From NCBI GenBank assembly GCA_019915015.1, contig JAHBBC010000003.1, positions 2,108,001 through 2,172,000 of the forward strand: a DNA stretch of 64,000 bases, written 5' to 3'. The notes below the pieces were generated by a model. That model was not told the origin of the DNA. It made no database searches and saw only the letters and a list, made by a program, of their open reading frames with translations. Shown piece by piece: positions 56,273 through 64,000 of the stretch (its first letter is position 1; each line of letters begins with the position of its first letter). A program made the translations under genes and the position numbers. The stretch is from Auriscalpium vulgare. Taxonomy: Eukaryota > Basidiomycota > Agaricomycetes > Russulales > Auriscalpiaceae.

Positions 56273-58070
56273 ATGGCACACCGTGTACGCTTCCGCTTTC
56301 CGTCCTCCTCTGTGCCACATCCTCACCACCCTTGCCACTCGTACATTAGCTTCCCCTGCGCACCCGTACAGGGCCCCAACGTCCCAAGAACGCAGATGAG
56401 AACGCAACCAGCAAGCTCAGGCAGGCTGCCAGCGTCGCTCTGCCTGCCGCCGCCCGCGCAGCCAACCTCGTCAACGCCGTCAAGGGAGGCGCCTTCCAGC
56501 GCCCCGCCCTAGGCGAGGTTACCACCGCCATCAACCGCAAGGTCCGTCGCCGGTGGCTGACGAGGCGACTTTGCCCACTCACCTATTGTTTAGAACTCTA
56601 GCAAGTTCAATGGCAAGGGCAAGGCTTCCGAAGCTGGTCAGAAGCGTGCTCGCTCCTCGTCCGTTGCCCTTGACGGCCCTCAACGTGCCCCTCTTCAACC
56701 CCGCGCGGTCGCTGCGTCGGCTCAACGCATCAGTCAGCCCTCGCGCCCTGTCTCATCAGTGTCCCGCACATTCCAGCCCTTCGAGGCCCCCGTCGTCATC
56801 TCTGTCGACGAAGCGGATGAGCAGATCGAAGATTCTGACGTAGAAGACATGGAAGTGGAAGACCCCCAGTCCCGCCGCCAGTCGGTGCAGGACCCCATCC
56901 TCGTTGGTGACGACGAGGTCGAGGCCATGATTGACGTTCAGGACAGCGAGGAGGACGACATGGAAGACGAGGCCCCCGCTGTGGCGAGGGCTAGCGGCGA
57001 GGAGTACATCTGGCCCGAGGTCTCTCCTGGGCGCGCTGCCAGGTATCAGCAACAGGTCGATGCCATCCGCGCCAAGTTTGACGAGGAGGACTTGGAGTAT
57101 GATACGACGATGGTGTCCGAATACGCGGACGAGATTTTCGAGTACATGCAAGAATTGGAGGTCCGTTTATATGTTCGTCATCCACGCTTGCCCCGTTGCT
57201 GACATCTTCGCAGGACGAGATCATGCCCAGCCCCGACTACATGGCGGGTCAGAACGAAATCAGCTGGAACATGCGTCAAACGCTCATCGACTGGTTGCTG
57301 CAAGTGCACCTACGGTACCACATGCTCCCGGAGACGCTCTGGATCGCCGTCAACATCGTCGACCGCTTCCTCACACAGCGCGTCGTCTCGTTGGTCAAGC
57401 TCCAGCTCGTCGGCGTCACCGCCATGTTCATTGCCGCGAAGTACGAAGAGATCCTCGCGCCATCCGCGGAGGAGTTTGCCTTCATGACCGAGAACGGGTA
57501 CTCCAAGGAGGAGATCCTGAAGGGCGAGCGCATCGTCTTGCAGACCCTCGAGTTCAAGATCTCGCATTATTGCTCGCCATACAGCTGGATGCGCAAGATC
57601 AGCAAGGCGGACAGCTACGACATCCAGACGAGGACGCTCAGCAAGTTCCTCGCCGAGGTCACACTGCTCGATCATCGGTTCTTGCGAGTCAAGCCGAGCA
57701 TGACTGCGGCTGTGGGGATGTATACTGCACGAAGGATGTTGCAGGGAGACTGGGTGAGTGTCCTGGTCAAGGTCCACGAGTCTCGCACGTTGCAACGCTC
57801 TTCCGGTACCGCATCTCACGTGACAATCACTAACTCGCTTCCTCTCCCCAGAACGACTCTTTCGTCTTCTACTCTGGCTACACTGAGGAGCAGCTGCTGC
57901 CTGGATACTATCTCCTCGTCGACAAGATTGCAGAACCCGGCTTCGACAAGCTGTATCTTTACAAGAAGTACGCGCACAAGAAGTTCCTCAAGGCTGCGAT
58001 CTACGCCCTCGAGCGCGCGAGGGAGCAGGTTGCGGAGGGCCTCGGTGACGGTATGGTCCTGGCGCAGTAA
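56273..58070 (+). CDS. B-type mitotic cyclin
   Basis: Exons 56273-56284, 56350-56541, 56594-57160, 57214-57753 and 57852-58070 give 509 residues. After MAHRLPLRTRTGPQ comes a destruction box, RPALGEVTTAIN (residues 55-66), the RxxLxxxxN signal for APC/C-driven degradation. A disordered acidic stretch follows (DEADEQIEDSDVEDMEVED). The cyclin box contains YMAGQNEISWNMRQTLIDWL and VHLRYHMLPETLWIAVNIVD, and the C-terminal cyclin fold has LTLLDHRFLR-like and SMTAAVGMYTARRML segments. It should activate Cdk1 for mitotic entry in the nucleus. The first exon is only four codons, and it was chosen because it joins to LPLRTRTGPQRPKNADENA as in other fungal B cyclins. Confidence 0.9.
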
Positions 58071-59083
58071 GCGCTCCATCCAGCTCGCGCTTTGCATTGC
58101 TTGCATGCTTCCTTCGTGTCCTTGACCTTCGCACTTGCTTGTCCGTCGTTCCGATCATTATCGCTCTCCATATATTCTCTCTCTTGCCATGTCCTTTGTG
58201 CAATTCCATCTCGTCCGTTGATTATCCACCATTCTTTCTCATTGCCGTCGCCGCCATGTTTCGTCCATGCCATTCGTCTATGTCGTCTGTCTCGCTCTCT
58301 TTGCTGTCGGATCCCGTACATCCCCATCCCGCTCCCGCTTTTCTTTTGCAAGTTCCTCCACGCTCTGGCTATACCCGCACGCTTTTTATTCTATTTCCGA
58401 AGTGCGGGTAGGGGGTGCGTGCTTTGTCGCTTTGTGCGTTTTCCATATGCCGCCATGGACCATCATGATTATGCCACCGACAACGCTCCTTCCCCTCTCG
58501 CAACTTACCACACCCTCCCACTCCCAACCCATATCCACAGCACACATCCACAGACAGCATCCTCTACGCACGCGCGCTTATATGTTTTGCGCTCTACACC
58601 TTGCTTTGTCGGCTCGTGTTTTGCCTGTGCGTCTCCGTCCATCTCATCTGACCATCCCAAATTTATGTGTACATTTCCTGTTTAACGTTATTTTCTCGAG
58701 CCTGTGTTTTCCATTTGCGCTTCTCGGCTTTGAACCTCTCTTTCCCTCCCCCTCCCCATTTTCCACCACACACGACCACGGCACTGGGATGTATGATATG
58801 CATAGCTCCTCACGATGTAGAGATCGCACAATCCCGCGCTGGGCGCAGCCTCGCTATCTATCAATCGCATTGTTTTCACTGGCATTCGGTTACTGCAACT
58901 GTGTGATGGGCGCGCGTCGCAACTGTGATTAATTTCGGAGGCCAAGTCGCTGAGCCGGATCCGGGAGCTCACCCCGCATCGTTCCACGTGCCCGAGGGCA
59001 TTCACATGTTTTTGGCGCGCCCCCGCATCATAACCTCCCCAGCCGGCCGACCTCAGTACTCTTCTCTCCCCTCTACCAGCACC
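58071..59083. other. 3' flank of the cyclin gene and promoter of fox2
   Basis: The first several hundred bases are T/C-rich and look like a long 3' untranslated region. A 221-codon plus-strand frame here (58267-58932) is built from this composition and has no domain. No gene is supported. Confidence 0.45.
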
Positions 59084-62000
59084 ATGTCTTCAGATCTCTC
59101 CTTCGCAGGCCACACCGTTGTCGTCACCGGAGCAGGAGGAGGTCTCGGTCGCGCGTGAGTGCACCTCGTAGTAGCTTTATTGAAGACCGCATTGACGCGT
59201 TGGCTAGGTACTCGCTGCTGTATGGTGCGCGCGGCGCCAACGTCGTCGTGAATGACTTCAATTTGGAGGCGGCACAGAAGGTCGTCGATGAGATCAAAGC
59301 TGGTCCGCATTCATACTCTCGCTGGATAAGGGAAGCGCTCACGGATGAGTACACAGGTGGTGGTAAGGCCGTCGTCAACAACTCGTCCGTGTCAGACGGC
59401 GCGGCGGTCATCAAGTCCGCTGTCGATGCATTCGGCGGCGTCACCATCCTCATCAACAACGCTGGTATTCTGCGAGATAAAGGGTGTGTGCTACGGGCGC
59501 CCAGTCGCGCGGATTCGGGCATGGTGCTGAATGCGCTGCAGGTTCAGAAACATGTCAGACAAGGAGTGGGACCAGGTGCAGGAGGTGCACCTGAAAGGCG
59601 CGTTCGCTGTCACAAAAGCTGCATGGCCTATCTTCCGCAAGCAGAAGTTTGGCCGGATAGTGAACACCGCAAGCGCAGCGGGCTTATTCGGTGTGTAATG
59701 CCTAAGGATCATAGACCTCTGGCATACTGAAGATAATATGTGTTAGGCAACTTTGGCCAGGCGAATTACAGTGCAGCGAAGATGGGGCTGACGTCGTTCA
59801 CGCGGACACTCGCCCGGGAGGGCGAGAAGTACAATATCAGGTCGACGGCTATTGCCCCAGTGCGTATATGCGTTTCGCCAGGAAGTATGCGTGTAGTCTG
59901 ATGTCTGTGTTAGATCGCTGCATCAGCCATGACGGCCACCATCATGCCTCCTGACATGCTCGCGCATTTCCAGGTCAGCGCCCTCGTACTATGTATCTAT
60001 CACTCGGCCCGACTAATCTAGGTAACATCAGCCCGAATTTGTTGCCCCATTCGTCGCCGCCGTCACGCATCCAGACGGCCCTACCGACGCCAACGGGAAA
60101 GTCTACGTGCTCGGCGCTGGCTACGTCTCTGAGATTCGGTGGGAGCGCAGCAAAGGCGTGGTCTTCAAGACCGACGACAGCTTCACTCCGTCAGCAGTAC
60201 GTCCTGAGTTGCCTTCAGCGCCTCAGATGCTCAAACTGTCCGCAGGTGAAGCAGCGCTGGACTGAAGTGACCGACTTTACGAACCCCGAACAGTAGGCCG
60301 ATCTTTGCCAATGGATATTCAACCCTGTGACTTATGTGCTTCAGTCCACAGCACTTGAACGATACCAATCAGCTTGAGAAGCTCGAGCTTTCGAAAACCT
60401 TGTCGACGAACAGCCAGTCGTCCCCGGCGGTCCGATATGACGGGCAAACCGCAATTGTCACTGGCGCGGGAGCCGGACTGGGTCGCGCGTACTCGCTCAT
60501 GTTCGCTCGTCTGGGGGCCAATGTTGTCGTGAATGATGTCAGTGAGAAGGGCGCCAAGGCCGTGGTGGACGAGATCACCAAAGGTGCATTCCGATAAGTA
60601 TGGCAGAAGCGAGCTGGGCTAAACGGGTCGTTCTTGACTAGCTGGAGGAAAGGCTGTCGCCGCTGTCGGTTCGGCTGAAGACGGCGATGCTCTTGTCAAG
60701 ATTGCACTGGACGCCTTCGGTGGCGTGCACATTCTCATCGCAAACGCCGGGATCCTGCGCGACAAGTCTTTCACGGCCATGACTGAAGCAGAATGGGACG
60801 CGGTCATCGCTGTCCATCTCAGGTGTGCCAATCCCTTATGAGAGTCTGTGACAAGTTGCTCATATTTACGTAGGGGCACCTACAAGGTATAGTCACTCAT
60901 ATCCGCGCTGTCTTCTCCCGTTGCTCACGGAGGATATGGTCCTAGTGCGCTCAGGCCGTGTGGCCCATCTTCCACAAGCAGAAGTACGGACGGATTGTGA
61001 CCACCGCTTCGGGAGTCGGAATTTGTTCGTGGATTCCTCTTTCTTTCTTTAGCACTCGATCTGACCGAGGGACCATGGATTAAGATGGCAACTTTGGACA
61101 GGCAAACTACTCCACGGCTAAGGCTGCCATCATTGGCCTCACCAAGACTCTTGCCTTCGAAGGCAAGAAGTATAACATTCTCGCGAATGTGCTCGCGCCC
61201 TCCGCCGGGACAGCCATGACTGCTACCATCTGGTATATATCTTCTCTGCTCATTTATTGACTGCTGGTTAACGAACTCGCCGTACAGGCCACAAGAGATG
61301 GTGGACGCGTTCAAGGTCGGGATTTCCGGAATGCATATTGAACCGCTCTCACACGACCTCTCTTAGCCCGAGTTCGTTGCTCCTGTTGTCGGATACCTTG
61401 CAAGCAAAGGTACATTCACATAGAACATTGCTCCGAGGATCTTTCATTGATAACATAGCAGACAACGAGTCGACTTCTGGCGGCCTCTTCGAGGTTTCAG
61501 GTGGCTGGGCTGCGCAAACACGCTGGCAGCAGGCTGGCGGCCATGGGTTCCCTGTCAACAAGACTCTGACCCCTGAGAATATCATTTCCAAGTGGAAAGT
61601 CATCACAGACTTCGGTGTGTACTTCTTTGTCACTAGCGTGTTCTGCATTGCCAATAACTGTGCCTTCAGACGATGGTCGGGCCACGAACCCCTCCACGAC
61701 CGCGGAGGGTATGCAGCCGGTGCGCGATACGCCGCAATTTATGACGTCTTCCTTGACATGTGCCCGTAGCTCATCGACAACTTCACAAACGAGACGGCGG
61801 CGGCCTCGAGCGGCAACCCATACGATGACCCTGAGGATCCTCAGCTTGTCAAGGATGCAAAGAACGTCACGGTAGATCCCGTGGAATACAACTACACCGA
61901 GCGGGACGTCATACTATACAATTTGGGGATCGGTGCAACGGAAAAGGAACTCCAGTGGACATACGAGGGACACGACAGCTTTGCGGCCCTCCCCACCTTC

Positions 62001-63154
62001 GGCGTTGTGCCACAGTTCGCTGCTGGTGCGAGTGTGCCGTTGGATTGGCTTCCCGATTTCAATCCCGTGAGTGATCAGCTGGCTCCCTCACGGTGGACGC
62101 ATCTCACGCCCTATTCATTGGCCAGGCGAAGCTCCTCCACGGTGAGCAGTACTTGGCTATCAAGGCGCCAATTCCGACTGGTGGCGAAGTAGTGAATGAG
62201 GCACGGTGAGAGGGGCGCCACTGTATGAGATATGCGGTAACTCACGTCCTGCACAGGCTTGTGGAAGTCCTCGATAAAGGGAAGGCCACGTCTGTCACAT
62301 ACGAAGTTATCACGAAGGACAAGCACTCGGGCAAGGTCATCTTTGAGAACCAGTCTACGGTCGTCATTCGAGGCTCTGGAGGCTTTGGCGGGAAGCGCAC
62401 CGGGAAAGGTGCGAGTCGATGGCTTCATTCCCGTTAGAACATATGTCGATTGACAACTCGCAGATCGTGGGGCAGCATCTGCAGCCAACCCGATTCCCAA
62501 GCGGCAACCAGACGCAGTAGTTGAGGAAAAAACAACTGAGACACAAGCAGCACTCTATCGGTACGTACATCGTCGTCGATGCTATCGGCGAGGTTTCTGA
62601 TAGGCATCGCAGTTTGAGTGGGGACTGGAACCCATTACATGTAGGCCAGCCCCTCTCTGGCGAACGTGCGGAAGCTGACTGGGTGGTGTTCTGCAGATCC
62701 TTCCTGAGTTTGCGGCCGTTGGCGGATTTGATAAACCGATTCTGCACGGTATGTCCATCGGCCTGGTGTCCATCGTGTGCATGCGGCTGACCGAGTACTA
62801 GGCTTGGGCTTCCTGGGTATCTCCGGCAAGCACATCGTGAAGACGTTCGGCCAGTTCAAGGACATCAAAGTCCGGTAAGGTTTACCCCTATCTGCGGCGC
62901 GTGGATAGCTCCTCATGTCCACCGCGTTTCCAGATTCGCAAGCGTCGTGTATCCGGGTGAGACGCTCGTGACCGAGATGTGGAAGGAGGGCGACAAGGTG
63001 GTCTTCCGTGAGTGTCTTGAACTTGAACTTTGTTGCTGTTGCTGTTCCTGACGGCTGCATAGAAACGAAGGTGAAGGAGCGGGGTACGACCGTGCTGACG
63101 GCTGCTGCCGCCACCCTCGTGGATGCGGGCAAGCCTCTCAAGGCGAAGCTATAA
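59084..63154 (+). CDS. fox2: Peroxisomal multifunctional beta-oxidation enzyme (MFE-2/Fox2)
   Basis: A gene of more than ten exons, from the ATG at 59084 ([20 protein letters not shown]) to TAA at 63152-63154. It encodes two short-chain dehydrogenase domains and a hydratase-2 domain. The first SDR shows [26 protein letters not shown] and the YxxxK pair in NYSAAKMGL. The second shows [30 protein letters not shown] and NYSTAKAAI. The hot-dog hydratase part has [35 protein letters not shown] and [15 protein letters not shown]. It ends AKL, a PTS1 peroxisomal signal. It carries out the hydration and (3R)-hydroxyacyl dehydrogenation steps of fatty-acid beta-oxidation. Exon joins near 59470-59620, 60240-60380 and 62410-62600 are approximate. 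Confidence 0.85.
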
Positions 63155-63764
63155 GTTCAACTTGGATATCCCGTACTTGTTCTTGCATCAATCTGTATAC
63201 TTGCATTGTCTCGCTAGGAATTACCCCATATTTCTTTCGCACCGTCTGTGTAAAGGTCGAGGTTTCGGAGTTATCTCAGGCCGACAGTCGCAAACATGCT
63301 GTACAGGAGGCTGAGGCCGTAAATGATGCCGAGTCTTGATCTCAGATATTGTAGGCGACCCATCCATTCAACTGGAGGGTCGACTCGTAACTACTCTGTC
63401 TCGGGGACACTTGGGTATGGGGAGGAGAAGTTCACCAGACCACGCCTCTTTGAAGTCGTCAGGCAGACGGTCACCGGTCTACCATTCAACGGGACATAGG
63501 GGTGAGTGTGCCTTCGCATGTCGTAAGTCTTCAGGCTGTAGGTATACTCGGGGTGATCCGATCAGACAAAGTGGAGGCGAAGATGAAAGAATCTGTACGG
63601 AGCCAGTGGAAGCGTCAGCGAGGAAGCGTCTTGAAGATACGAATAGCGAAGAACGCAACGAAGGGTATACCTCTGCGAGGCTCGGGGCTGCCAGTAGATA
63701 TCAAAGCCGGGTATAGCAACCACAGGAAAAGTCGGAAAACAAGTCAGACAGAGAGCCCCGCGGG
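63155..63764. other. 3' flank of fox2 and degenerate frame
   Basis: Overlapping plus-strand frames (63336-63716 and 63502-63873) give highly charged, Arg- and Ser-rich translations without a recognised family. An in-frame TAG at about 63714 separates the first from the frame at the window end. Confidence 0.3.
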
Positions 63765-64000
63765 ATGGCCTGGATTGAACACGTTGCGCATATGCCGTTT
63801 ACTGGAACTTACGTGCTGTGTGAACCAGAAGGACTGTGGACGGATGAGCCGCCGAATCCTGGCGAAGACTTAGAATTGGAAGCTGCGGTGGGAGTTCGGT
63901 CGTCAATTGCAGTGGTCGAAGAGGTTACTGTGAAAATACTCCCAGGACACACCGATACCGACCTTCCTGTACGCAACGAGAATGATTCGTTGTGGCGAAG
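63717..64000 (+). CDS. Partial reading frame at the window end, unidentified
   Basis: An open frame follows a TAG near 63714, includes an ATG at about 63765 (MAWIEHVAHMPFTGTYVLCE) and remains open to the end of the window (IAVVEEVTVKILPGHTD, LPVRNENDSLWR). The preceding frame in the same phase (GGEDERICTEPVEASARKRL) may belong to it with a stop in between. No family is recognised. It could be an exon of a gene or of a transposable element continuing beyond the window. Confidence 0.3.

Noticed and set aside
58267..58932. 221-codon plus-strand ORF after the cyclin gene
   Set aside because: It is a T/C-rich 3' flank with no domain, and the frame depends on composition.

Overview
The window looks like nuclear DNA of a mushroom-forming basidiomycete (Agaricomycetes). 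Supporting signs are genes split by many introns of about 45-65 bp with GT..AG ends, GC-rich coding sequence, a FunK1 fungal-type protein kinase, F-box proteins of the basidiomycete type, a fused Egt1 ergothioneine enzyme and a Ty3-type retroelement. Exon joins were read by eye from splice signals and protein continuity, so single boundaries may be off by a few bases.

Layout. 1-6.3 kb: the 5' end of a lysine-rich protein gene, a secreted or membrane protein of unknown role, a DCAF5-like WD40 protein and an F-box gene with an apparent one-base frameshift. 6.4-13.0 kb, minus strand: a severin/gelsolin protein, a divergent actin-like protein and a Kre9/Knh1-like wall protein. 13.1-19.9 kb: an intact FunK1 kinase followed by three tandem, shortened copies that have lost the catalytic residues but kept frame, splice sites and a shared upstream region. 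20.6-22.2 kb: an unrecognised 486-residue protein lying between FunK1-derived repeat remnants. 22.8-26.3 kb: Egt1. 26.3-32 kb: gene-poor, with a minisatellite, a perfect 38-bp-arm palindrome and relics of an FAD oxidoreductase and a GPI mannosyltransferase. 32-34 kb: an intron-containing integrase (DDE) gene. 34.2-39.8 kb: a near-identical direct copy of 7.4-13.0 kb. 39.8-42.4 kb: a rearranged Ty3-type element with inverted LTRs, abutting that copy on one side and a truncated Pro/Ser-rich gene on the other. 43.4-63.2 kb: an F-box gene, a small Tudor-like (DUF2945) gene, a small Cys-rich gene, XLF/Nej1, an FHA/G-patch protein, a B-type cyclin and the peroxisomal multifunctional enzyme Fox2 ending in the PTS1 AKL. 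63.2-64 kb: part of an unidentified reading frame.

How it fits together. The housekeeping genes (DCAF5-like, Egt1, XLF, cyclin B, Fox2) appear intact and independent. The unusual part is 7-43 kb, where tandem and segmental duplication, kinase decay and transposable elements meet. The 5.6-kb duplicate lies between an integrase gene and an LTR chimera, and its edges cut a severin gene on one side and meet the LTR exactly on the other. This suggests a transposon-associated rearrangement. The most interesting products are the FunK1 pseudokinase array and the duplicated actin-like gene, which has lost canonical ATPase residues but kept the actin C-terminus. Most ORFs on the strand opposite these genes are GC-driven shadows and are left out.
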